The notes beneath the pieces are model-generated. The model made no database searches. It was not told the DNA's origin and saw only the letters and a list, made by a program, of their open reading frames with translations. 64,000 bases of DNA from Chitinophagaceae bacterium UBA4411 (lineage in GTDB: Bacteria; Bacteroidota; Bacteroidia; Chitinophagales; Chitinophagaceae), in contig DGQP01000016.1 in the NCBI GenBank assembly GCA_002400415.1, positions 62,001 through 126,000 on the forward strand, read 5' to 3'. The position numbers were made by a program, and so were the translations under genes. Within the stretch, counting starts at the first letter, position 1, and each line of letters starts with the position of its first letter. This document shows, piece by piece, positions 15,648 to 22,840 of the stretch.

Positions 15648-18113
15648 TTATTGATTTCCCATTCCTCCCTGTTGTCCGCCACCTTCTGCTCTTTTCTTCT
15701 CATCATCAATGGCTGATTTCCGCTGGCGGGCTGCCTTTACCTGGCTGTTACCAAAGCGATAGCTGAAATTCAGCTTGAATTGCGGCATTTCGCCATGCCC
15801 GCTAAAGCTGCTGTGCGCCCCTGCAAAATCCGTATATCCACCCCATTTCATCGTCTGGAAAATATCACTTACGGCCACTTTCACATTTCCTTTTCCCTTG
15901 AATATGATCTTTTGTAACCCTACATCCACAGTTCCCATTGCTTCTGACCGTATGAGCCCTTGCCAAACAGAAGGCGAAATGTAAAGACCACTCAATTCAC
16001 CTGTCCATCCTTTACCCAGGTTAAAGCTGTTCTGCATGAAATAGGTAAGGGAAAAAACAGACTGGTTTACTTTACGGTCGCCGCCACCAAAGTCAGCAAC
16101 ATATTTAGAGTAGTTGCTGTTCAGTGAAGCAAAGAAACTGTACCATTTGTACTGGAAGGGGTAACTGATATTCAATGCAACCACGTCCTGCTTCGCCAGG
16201 TTCTTCTTGGTCATAAAGCCTTTTGTTTTATCAATAGTATCCGGTATCTGGGCGAAAATATCTTTTACATGACTATAGGTCAGTTTTGTTGTCAATCTGA
16301 ATTTATAAATATGGGTCACATCAAAACTGTTGGTGTATTGCGGCCGCAGTAACGTATTACCCTTCATGTAGGTATATTCATTTAATTTGAACTCGAATGG
16401 ATTCAGGTCCTGGTAAGCAGGACGGTCAATACGGCGGCTGTAAGAAACAGTCCATTGTTTCATCGGGTTCTTATTGAATGTTACGGCAGCACTCGGGAAG
16501 ACATCCGTATAATCTCTTTTGAAAGTAGAATCGTATGGTGTCATCACATTATTCTTCTTCTGGAAGCCGGTAGAAGTTCCTTTGGAATGGGTGTTTTCAG
16601 CTCTTACACCCACCTGGATCATCATTCCTTTTTTCAACTGTTTGTTATAGTTCACATACAGTGCGTTGATATTTTCTTTGTATTTAAACCGGTTACTCTT
16701 TAAGGTATCCAGCACTTTTCCAGAATTATATACATCATAGCGCTGGAAATCATTATCCGTATTCACGATACCGATCTTCCCCCCCAGGCTCAACCTGCCG
16801 CCTTTATAGTTCCGTTCGTAATCTGTTTTGAATGAGAACAGGTCAATATCAGTTGGGGCGATCATGTTATAAATTGTACGGCTGATTTCCGTGGTACCAT
16901 CAGGCTGGTAATAGAAGTTCGGCTGGTATTGGTTTGAACGGATCCTAAAAAAGCCGTAATCAGCATCAATATTCAGCTCCGCACCACCTGTTACTGCGTA
17001 ACGATAGTTCAGGTTCGTATTCAGGTTGTCCCTTTTCATATCGTTATTGTTCGTTGCTTTCAGGATACGGTCAGTCTGGTTGGCAGGTTGATAAATAAAG
17101 TACATCGGGCCGGCCGTACTGAAATCATTATTGGCCAGATTGCCATTTACCACCGCACCGATGGTGCTTTTATTATTAATAAAATAATCAAGCCCGGCTT
17201 TAAAGCCATGTGTATTGTTCTTAAAACGCATTTTGTTTTCCTGCTTGAACAGGGTATCAAATTGTGTCCTGTTCATGTTCATCGCCATCAGGTATCTGGC
17301 ATTGTTGTAATTATAGGTACCAAATATGTTGATGTTCTTATTCCGGTGATTCAGGTTTAACCCGCCATTGTATTTGGGATAAGTTCCCTGCACATAGCCA
17401 AGGTTTACCGAACCATTTGTCCCAAAAGTTTTATTTTTTTTCAGTTTGATATTGATTATTCCCGCATTGCCTGCCGCTTCGTATTTGGCTGACGGATTGG
17501 TAATAATTTCTATCGCTTCGATCTGGGCAGACTGAAGGCTTTTCAAATAGTTAGACAGATCAGAACCAGACAAGGGAGACGGTTTGCCATCAATAAATAC
17601 CTGTACGCCATTTTTACCCGCCAGGCTGATATTATCATCTTTATCCACCATCACGCTGGGGCTCCTTCGCAATAACTCCAGGGCGTCATTACCCACTGCA
17701 TTGATTGTTCCTTCCACATTCAGGATCGTTTTATCGGCTTTTACCTCAATAACCGGTTTTTGCGAAGTCACAGTCACATTTTGCAGGTTACCACTGGATT
17801 TTACCAGCGACAGTTCAGGCACTGTTATTTCTCCGGCACCAGACAATTCAAAAACGGCTGAAAGAGTAGGCTGGTAGCCGACATGGCTCGCACTAACGAG
17901 GTATTTGCCGGGCTCCGCAGAAAATGAAAAGCGGCCATTATCCGCCGTAACAGCCAGTTTGATTACAGATGAGTCCCTGGCCCTTAATAAGGAGACTGTT
18001 GATTTATCAAGACCCTTTCCTTCCTGGTCTTTTACAAGGCCTGCTATTTTCTGGGCCTGTGTTGCAGTAGTTAATAAGGCAAAACTGAAAAATAAAGCAA
18101 ATAATTTTCTCAT
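15648..18113 (-). CDS. Outer-membrane beta-barrel protein, TonB-receptor-like with carboxypeptidase-regulatory domain
   Basis: An 821-residue outer-membrane protein. After the signal peptide (ends ATQA) comes a carboxypeptidase-D regulatory-like domain (about residues 21-110) and a plug-like domain: VQVFIDGKPSPLSG near 165 and IITNPSAKYEAAGNAGIINI near 200. A large barrel of alternating strands follows, ending in a QKIIF... FSYRFG region and a charged Lys/Gln/Gly-rich tail. This is the outer-membrane beta-barrel family common in Bacteroidota, related to TonB receptors but not SusC type. The ligand is unknown. A -7 element lies about 30 bp upstream. Confidence 0.88.
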   Translation of the reverse strand: MRKLFALFFSFALLTTATQAQKIAGLVKDQEGKGLDKSTVSLLRARDSSVIKLAVTADNGRFSFSAEPGKYLVSASHVGYQPTLSAVFELSGAGEITVPELSLVKSSGNLQNVTVTSQKPVIEVKADKTILNVEGTINAVGNDALELLRRSPSVMVDKDDNISLAGKNGVQVFIDGKPSPLSGSDLSNYLKSLQSAQIEAIEIITNPSAKYEAAGNAGIINIKLKKNKTFGTNGSVNLGYVQGTYPKYNGGLNLNHRNKNINIFGTYNYNNARYLMAMNMNRTQFDTLFKQENKMRFKNNTHGFKAGLDYFINNKSTIGAVVNGNLANNDFSTAGPMYFIYQPANQTDRILKATNNNDMKRDNLNTNLNYRYAVTGGAELNIDADYGFFRIRSNQYQPNFYYQPDGTTEISRTIYNMIAPTDIDLFSFKTDYERNYKGGRLSLGGKIGIVNTDNDFQRYDVYNSGKVLDTLKSNRFKYKENINALYVNYNKQLKKGMMIQVGVRAENTHSKGTSTGFQKKNNVMTPYDSTFKRDYTDVFPSAAVTFNKNPMKQWTVSYSRRIDRPAYQDLNPFEFKLNEYTYMKGNTLLRPQYTNSFDVTHIYKFRLTTKLTYSHVKDIFAQIPDTIDKTKGFMTKKNLAKQDVVALNISYPFQYKWYSFFASLNSNYSKYVADFGGGDRKVNQSVFSLTYFMQNSFNLGKGWTGELSGLYISPSVWQGLIRSEAMGTVDVGLQKIIFKGKGNVKVAVSDIFQTMKWGGYTDFAGAHSSFSGHGEMPQFKLNFSYRFGNSQVKAARQRKSAIDDEKKRAEGGGQQGGMGNQ

Positions 18114-18141
18114 AACATGTTCCTCTTTTTGATAAGGTGGT

Positions 18142-18149
18142 CAAAGATA
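18142..18149 (-). promoter_or_regulatory. -7 promoter element of the beta-barrel gene
   Basis: Minus-strand TATCTTTG, an exact match to TAnnTTTG, predicts a leader of about 23 nt before the ATG at 18113. Confidence 0.5.
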
Positions 18150-18304
18150 CTTCTGTGTCATGCCATTGTAAAAGGCCTTCCCGACAAATGGTGCGAATAG
18201 GGTCATGAACGGCATTTAATTTCCGGCGAACTGCGAAAAAAAAATGGCTGATTTATCGTTTCTCTGCCTGATTTGCTCATATTTGCAACTCTAAAACATT
18301 CAGT

Positions 18305-18682
18305 ATGAATTTTCCATCAAATCTCCGCTACACCAAAGACCATGAATGGATCAGCCTGGACGGCAATGTAGCCACCATCGGTATTACCGATTTTGCACAA
18401 AGAGAACTAGGCGATATTGTATATGTGGAAGTGGAAACGATTGGCAAGGCTCTCGAAGCCGGTGCCGTGTTTGGGACTGTGGAAGCTGTGAAAACAGTAT
18501 CTGATCTTTATCTGCCGGTAGCCGGAACAATTACTGAACTGAACCCAGCCCTGGGTAGTGCTCCTGAACTGGTTAATAATGACCCTTATAATGCCGGCTG
18601 GATGATCAAAATGACCGTAAATAATCCGGCTGATGTGGATGGCTTGCTCGATGCGGCCGGTTATCAGGCAGTGGTGGGCTAA
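18305..18682 (+). CDS. gcvH: Glycine cleavage system H protein
   Basis: Lipoyl carrier that shuttles the aminomethyl group between the P, T and L proteins of the glycine cleavage system in the cytoplasm. At 125 residues it has standard length. The lipoyl-lysine is K63 in the motif GTVEAVKTVSDLY, and the N-terminal YTKDHEWI is typical. No gcvT or gcvP is in the window, so the system is dispersed. An ATATTTG near-match to the -7 box lies about 25 bp upstream of the ATG. Confidence 0.97.
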   Translation: MNFPSNLRYTKDHEWISLDGNVATIGITDFAQRELGDIVYVEVETIGKALEAGAVFGTVEAVKTVSDLYLPVAGTITELNPALGSAPELVNNDPYNAGWMIKMTVNNPADVDGLLDAAGYQAVVG

Positions 18683-18759
18683 ATCCGGGTAAAGACACTC
18701 ATCGTATATGAAAGCGGCTTACATTGGTAAGTTCGCTTTTTTTGTATCTTAACCAACCA

Positions 18760-19302
18760 TTGAATTTCAAACCAACATATAGCGAAGTTGAGCTCGTTGC
18801 TTTGCTGCAGGAGCAAAGCGAACAGGCTTTCAGCTACCTGTATGATAATTATTCGGGGGCTTTGTTCGGGATTATCAACCAGATTATTCCGGATAAAGAG
18901 ATTGCAAGTGATATACTTCAGGAGGTTTTCGTCAATATCTGGAGAAAAATCAGTACTTACGATGCGGCCAAAGGCCGCTTGTTTACCTGGATGCTGAACG
19001 TGGCCCGGAACGCGGCAATAGACAAATTGCGATCCAAAGGCTACCAGGATAGTATGAAAAACATTTCAATGCCGGAAGACGTAACCGCCATCAGCCCTTC
19101 AGTTAAAATGCAGGCCGATGATTATGGATTACGCAGGATGATTAATAAATTAAAAGACGAACAAAAAATAGTAGTTGAGTTATCCTATTTCCAGGGGTTT
19201 ACCCACGAGGAAATTTCAAAATCACTCAACATTCCTTTAGGAACAGTAAAAACAAGAATCAGGAGTGCACTGACCCTTTTGAGAACAATGATACAAGCCT
19301 GA
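18760..19302 (+). CDS. ECF-type RNA polymerase sigma factor
   Basis: Extracytoplasmic-function sigma-70 factor of about 180 residues. Region 2 includes FSYLYDNYSGALFGII, DILQEVFVNIWRKI and GRLFTWMLNVARNAAIDKLR. Region 4 includes KIVVELSYFQGFTHEEIS and the helix-turn-helix IPLGTVKTRIRSAL. The chosen start is a TTG at 18760, where homology to the family begins (NFKPTYSE); an upstream in-frame TTG at 18724 is possible. The next gene starts 1 bp after its stop and encodes its probable anti-sigma factor, so the pair forms one operon. The target regulon is unknown. Confidence 0.9.
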   Translation: MNFKPTYSEVELVALLQEQSEQAFSYLYDNYSGALFGIINQIIPDKEIASDILQEVFVNIWRKISTYDAAKGRLFTWMLNVARNAAIDKLRSKGYQDSMKNISMPEDVTAISPSVKMQADDYGLRRMINKLKDEQKIVVELSYFQGFTHEEISKSLNIPLGTVKTRIRSALTLLRTMIQA

Positions 19303-19303
19303 C

Positions 19304-20068
19304 GTGAACGTACAAGCATACATATTATCCGGAATAGTTGAGAGTTATGTACTCGGTCTTGCTTCTGCGGAAGAAAAGATGGAGTTTGAAAACATGTGTA
19401 TACAGCACCCGGAAGTCTTACAGGCCAGAATAAATTTTGAACTGGTACTGGAAAAACAGGCTATGGAAGGAATTGTCGCCCCGCCCGCAGCCCTGAAGCA
19501 GGCTATCTTTAGTGAAATAAGAGCTGAAGCAAAAGTGGTTACCATGCAGGAGCCTGTTCCTGTAAAAAATATAAACTGGCTGAAATATGCCGCAGCCGCC
19601 TGTTTTATTTTATTAGCCGGCAGCATTTACTGGAATGTTTCACTAACAAATAAGAACAACCGGTTGCAGCGTGAATACGAAGGAACTGTGGCTAAACTGG
19701 CTGACATGGAAAAAGACCTGAAGATGATCAGCCAAAACCCGGCTATAAAAATGGCTGCCATGAAGGGGATGCCGGATGTGCCCGGAGCTTTTGCAACCGT
19801 TTACTGGGATACTACTTCCAAAGACGCATATCTCCTGATCAATAACCTGCCTGTGCCGGCTTCCGACAAGCAGTATCAGTTGTGGGCACTGCTGGATGGA
19901 CGGCCCATTGACCTGGGCGTTATCGCAAATGAATATTTTATCAGGCAGGATCGTCTTTTGCTGAAAGCAAAAAACACACAAAATGCACAGGCTTTTGCTA
20001 TTACGTTAGAAAAGAAAGGCGGTAATCCCACACCAGAAGGCAAAATGGTTGTGAAGGGTGACCTGTAG
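19304..20068 (+). CDS. Anti-sigma factor with RskA-like C-terminal domain
   Basis: A 254-residue single-pass membrane protein expected to sequester the upstream ECF sigma factor. The N-terminal cytoplasmic part (1-90) contains ESYVLGLASAEEK, the typical zinc-free anti-sigma opening. One membrane helix at about 92-110 is followed by a short coiled coil and an RskA-type extracytoplasmic domain (about 150-250) with AYLLINNLPVP and YQLWALLDGRPIDLGV. It starts with GTG 1 bp after the sigma stop. Release of the sigma factor probably requires proteolysis or a periplasmic signal; the signal is not visible here. Confidence 0.88.
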   Translation: MNVQAYILSGIVESYVLGLASAEEKMEFENMCIQHPEVLQARINFELVLEKQAMEGIVAPPAALKQAIFSEIRAEAKVVTMQEPVPVKNINWLKYAAAACFILLAGSIYWNVSLTNKNNRLQREYEGTVAKLADMEKDLKMISQNPAIKMAAMKGMPDVPGAFATVYWDTTSKDAYLLINNLPVPASDKQYQLWALLDGRPIDLGVIANEYFIRQDRLLLKAKNTQNAQAFAITLEKKGGNPTPEGKMVVKGDL

Positions 20069-20075
20069 TTTTATT

Positions 20076-20191
20076 CCCCCGTTTAAATCTGAATATTACG
20101 CTAAGCCGTATTTATAAATACAATATGGCTATAGTAGTTTTGGTTCTATAGTTGGTTAAACGGGGGCCCCTTTCGGGGCCCTTATTTTTTT
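20076..20191 (+). ncRNA. Candidate structured RNA: long closing helix, two inner hairpins and a terminator
   Basis: Starting 8 nt after the anti-sigma stop, CCCCCGTTTAA (20076-20086) is exactly complementary to 20156-20166, an 11-bp closing helix. Inside it, AGCCGTATT (20104-20112) pairs with AATATGGCT (20122-20130), with one G-U pair, and CTATAG recurs self-complementarily at 20129 and 20146. The 3' strand of the closing helix shares its last G residues with the terminator stem at 20164-20181. vanZ starts 38 nt after the T tract. It could be an attenuator or riboswitch-like leader, a small RNA processed from the operon end, or only a stable 3' UTR. Confidence 0.45.
20164..20191 (+). terminator. 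Strong terminator after the sigma/anti-sigma operon
   Basis: GGGCCCC (20164-20170) pairs with GGGGCCC (20175-20181) around TTTC and is followed by TTATTTTTTT. The 5' arm overlaps the end of the longer closing helix that starts at 20076. Confidence 0.88.
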
Positions 20192-20228
20192 GCTTTGAAA
20201 CTTCGTTTATCATTGCAAAAAAATCTCC

Positions 20229-20612
20229 TTGAAAAAAATCAAGCCTTCTTTCATACCAGCCGTAGCCTGGTCAGCTATCACAACAATCCTGCTCACCCTT
20301 CCCGGTTCATCCTTACCCAAAGAAACGTGGTTCGATAGTATAGCCCCGGACAAATGGATACATGCTTTCATTTTCGCTGTTATGGTAATATTATGGTGTT
20401 GGGCTTCTCTCAGGGTCTGTACGACTGCAACACAGTTAAAGAGAGCTTTTGTGCTGTTTGCCATTCTTTGGCTTATTTACGGGATTGCGATGGAGTTTGT
20501 TCAAAAAAACTTTATTCCCAACCGTTCTTTTGATGTGGGAGACATTATTGCCGACGGCGTTGGTTGTGCACTTGGCTTTCTTTACAGTATTAAAAGGTAT
20601 ATAAAAAAATAG
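20229..20612 (+). CDS. VanZ family membrane protein
   Basis: A 127-residue protein with about four membrane helices and the VanZ-like pattern: an early PGSSLP loop, DKWIHAFIFAVM near residues 43-54, and IAMEFVQKNFIPNRSFDVGDIIADGVG near 85-111. VanZ relatives are associated with glycopeptide or phenolic-lipid tolerance, but most, like this one, have no proven role. The start is a TTG directly before a Lys-Lys-Ile opening; a TATCATTG near-match to the -7 box ends 13 bp upstream. No vancomycin resistance genes are nearby. Its stop codon overlaps the start of a minus-strand terminator hairpin. Confidence 0.85.
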   Translation: MKKIKPSFIPAVAWSAITTILLTLPGSSLPKETWFDSIAPDKWIHAFIFAVMVILWCWASLRVCTTATQLKRAFVLFAILWLIYGIAMEFVQKNFIPNRSFDVGDIIADGVGCALGFLYSIKRYIKK

Positions 20613-20709
20613 ACCCCTGTAGAAACAGGGGTCGCAACCAAAACTAACTGCTTATGAGAAAATTGACTGACTTTATAATGAGTTCTGAATAATCTTCTTT
20701 GATATCTAT
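20604..20709 (-). ncRNA. Candidate small RNA (about 105 nt) with its own promoter and terminator
   Basis: On the minus strand an exact -7 box TAAATTTG (20721 to 20714) is followed about 105 nt later by a perfect 9-bp hairpin (20633-20612) and a run of seven T residues. The T run occurs only on this strand, so the hairpin is not the vanZ terminator. The nearest minus-strand gene (21008-21565) has its own terminator at 20948, so nothing else explains this one. The interval contains no ATG. Its 3' end is antisense to the last codons of vanZ. No -33 element was found. I do not recognise the RNA family. Confidence 0.55.
20605..20633 (-). terminator. Minus-strand terminator without an upstream gene
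   Basis: GACCCCTGT pairs with ACAGGGGTC around a 4-nt loop, followed on the minus strand by TATTTTTTT. It points away from the EF-hand gene, with no open reading frame between. Confidence 0.8.
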
Positions 20710-20713
20710 AACG

Positions 20714-20721
20714 CAAATTTA
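20714..20721 (-). promoter_or_regulatory. -7 promoter element of the candidate small RNA
   Basis: Minus-strand TAAATTTG, exact TAnnTTTG. The 230 bp between it and the next terminator at 20948 contain no gene that I can support. Confidence 0.4.
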
Positions 20722-20947
20722 CTGCCATTAGTATGATGTTTGCTGTTAACGAAAGTTTAAAGGTCATATCCGGGTATTTCCCCTCTAACTGCTGTTCGTA
20801 AAATTGCTTCGTAGTTTAATTACAAAGCTAATTATGCTTCTCATTTTCAACTGACAGTAATCTGACAAAGAACTGGTTGTATACTACTGATGCAACCACT
20901 CACTACTATGCACAAATCAGACCAAAAAATTATTCCTGGAAAAAGGC

Positions 20948-20978
20948 GAGAAAAAGAAAGGCAGCCTGATGCTGCCTT
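20948..20978 (-). terminator. Terminator of the EF-hand protein gene
   Basis: AAGGCAGC (20971-20978 read on the minus strand) pairs with GCTGCCTT across a 5-nt loop, then TTTCTTTTTC. Confidence 0.8.
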
Positions 20979-21007
20979 AATTATCATATATCAATTTTAT
21001 AAACCGC

Positions 21008-21565
21008 TTATCCGCCAAATAACCCTTTCACTTTATCCATCAGACCTCCGCCACCATTAGTGCCTTTTACAAGTGACATAAGATCCTGCAGGTCTGTGTC
21101 ACCATCGCCATCCAGATCCAGTTTACCACCCTGTACTTTACTTAGTAAGCCCTGGATATTTAAACCTGATGTCTGGCCCCCGCTCAGGCTGTTAAATATG
21201 CCCTGTATATCAAAACTATTATCTGCAGGGTCATTGGTTTTCTTTACCATATCATCCAGCACACCCGGCACTACTTTATCGGCCACATTACCGGCCTGGT
21301 GCTGATCAAGCCCGAATTTATCCATCAGGTTCCGGATCAAATCGCCTGAAATGCCGCTGCTTACTGCACTGTTTCCCCCCTGTCCGCCAAACATTTTTAA
21401 TACATCTTTAATACCGCCCTGTGATAACATTCCTTGTAAACCACTTGCTATTGAGCCCGAAGTTTCATGAATGGCATCTTCATTCTTTTCATTGGGAATA
21501 GCGGGGTTATTGACAATAGCATCACCCGCATGTTTTTTGACAAGGTCTAATAATTGATCGAACAT
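21008..21565 (-). CDS. Hypothetical Gly-rich protein with an EF-hand/dockerin-like calcium loop
   Basis: A 185-residue protein without signal peptide or membrane helix. It is rich in Gly, Asp and Asn. Repeated amphipathic helices suggest a DUF937/YidB-like helical repeat organisation. Residues 150-161 form a canonical 12-residue calcium loop with acidic residues at positions 1, 3, 5 and 12 (D150, D152, D154, D161), of the EF-hand/dockerin type. The C terminus is a short amphipathic helix ending GLFGG. It is a single gene with its own terminator. Function is unknown; calcium binding is an inference from the loop. Confidence 0.7.
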   Translation of the reverse strand: MFDQLLDLVKKHAGDAIVNNPAIPNEKNEDAIHETSGSIASGLQGMLSQGGIKDVLKMFGGQGGNSAVSSGISGDLIRNLMDKFGLDQHQAGNVADKVVPGVLDDMVKKTNDPADNSFDIQGIFNSLSGGQTSGLNIQGLLSKVQGGKLDLDGDGDTDLQDLMSLVKGTNGGGGLMDKVKGLFGG

Positions 21566-21633
21566 AAAATTGGTATTTGGTTCCTATAAAAGTAAAGCCA
21601 TTGGGCTTTATTTGTGTCTTTGTTTAACAAAAC

Positions 21634-22698
21634 TTAACCCTGTTTGGTCAATTTTTCCGAGTTCTCGGCAAACTGCAACGCTTCGATAAGTTCCTGGATA
21701 TTTCCATTAAGTACATCATCAAGATTATACAGCGTTAACCCAATGCGGTGATCCGTTACCCTTCCCTGCGGGAAATTATATGTTCTGATCTTTGCACTGC
21801 GGTCGCCTGTACTCACCAGGCTTTTCCGGTGGCGGGAAATTTCTTCCTCCTGTTTCCTTACCTGTTCTTCGTACAGTTTTGTCCGGAGCATCTGCATAGC
21901 TTTTTCCCGGTTGCCCAACTGTGAACGTTCCGTCTGGCAAACCACCACTGTTCCTGTTGGGATATGCGTCAGTAATACCTTTGTCTCCACTTTATTTACG
22001 TTTTGCCCGCCGGCTCCGCCACTCCGGGCCGTTTCCATTTTCACGTCTGCCGGATTCAGTTCAAAATCCACTTCCTCGGCTTCAGGCATCACCGCCACTG
22101 TTGCAGCAGATGTATGCACCCGGCCGCTGGCTTCCGTATCAGGAACCCGTTGCACCCGGTGCACACCGCTCTCAAATTTCATCGTTCCATACACGTCATC
22201 ACCCGTTACTTCCAGTTGTACTTCCTTATAACCACCCACTGCGCCTTCGTTCTCACTCAGGATAGCCGTTTTCCAGCCACGTCTTTCGCAATACCGCATA
22301 TACATCCGCAGTAAATTACCTGCAAAAAGGCTCGCCTCATCACCTCCTGTTCCGGCGCGGATTTCCAGTATCGCATTCTTTTCATCCTGCGGATCCTTGG
22401 GTATGAGCAACTGGCGGATATAAGCCTCCAGTTGTTCTTTCTTCTCTTCAACCCCCGGTGTTTCCATTTTGGCCAGTTCCCGCATTTCCTCATCATCACC
22501 ATTCAGTGCCTGCTTATAAAATTCCACATCATCCAGCACTTTCCTATAATCGTTATAGGCGAGGACGATCTTTTCCAAACTGCGGTATTCCTTGCTCGTT
22601 TCAGCGAACCGTTTGTTATTACCCACGATCTCAGGGTTAGTAAGGGCTACTCCCAACTGGTCAAATCTTGCTTTTATGGCTTCCAGCCTGTCTAACAT
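21634..22698 (-). CDS. prfA: Peptide chain release factor 1
   Basis: Class I release factor recognising UAA and UAG and triggering peptidyl-tRNA hydrolysis on the ribosome. It has 354 residues, the standard length. The catalytic GGQ lies in RSGGAGGQNVNK around residue 230. The segment HRVQRVPDTEASGRVHTS just before it and the C-terminal RTYNFPQGRVTDHRIG are RF1 hallmarks. It has no recoding frameshift, which fits RF1 rather than RF2. Divergent from the amidohydrolase gene. Confidence 0.97.
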   Translation of the reverse strand: MLDRLEAIKARFDQLGVALTNPEIVGNNKRFAETSKEYRSLEKIVLAYNDYRKVLDDVEFYKQALNGDDEEMRELAKMETPGVEEKKEQLEAYIRQLLIPKDPQDEKNAILEIRAGTGGDEASLFAGNLLRMYMRYCERRGWKTAILSENEGAVGGYKEVQLEVTGDDVYGTMKFESGVHRVQRVPDTEASGRVHTSAATVAVMPEAEEVDFELNPADVKMETARSGGAGGQNVNKVETKVLLTHIPTGTVVVCQTERSQLGNREKAMQMLRTKLYEEQVRKQEEEISRHRKSLVSTGDRSAKIRTYNFPQGRVTDHRIGLTLYNLDDVLNGNIQELIEALQFAENSEKLTKQG

Positions 22699-22727
22699 AC
22701 TAATGCTTTATTTTTATACCCGGCTGA

Positions 22728-22801
22728 GGTAATACTGCTCAACTTTCGTTGCGTCGTACTCCCTGTCTGCCGACAGGCAGGCTCAGCGTCCGGTAATACT
22801 G
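22728..22801. repeat. 10-bp direct repeats flanking a 54-bp segment with a palindrome
   Basis: GGTAATACTG occurs at 22728-22737 and again, exactly, at 22792-22801. The 54 bp between hold the palindromic element at 22762. The arrangement resembles an insertion with a target-site duplication, or a small slippage duplication. Confidence 0.45.
22762..22781. repeat. Palindromic GC-rich repeat CCTGTCTGCCGACAGGCAGG
   Basis: The 20-bp element can form CCTGTC/GACAGG or CTGCC/GGCAG hairpins. A near copy (CTGCCGGACAGGCAGG) is inside birA at 51791, and a weaker one in the DUF1501 gene at 8239. Such short GC-rich palindromes dispersed between and inside genes are typical of REP-like or MITE-like families. 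Confidence 0.55.
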
Positions 22802-22840
22802 TTGATCATTAAGGGCAGCAAAGTTAAAAGAAATCATAGC

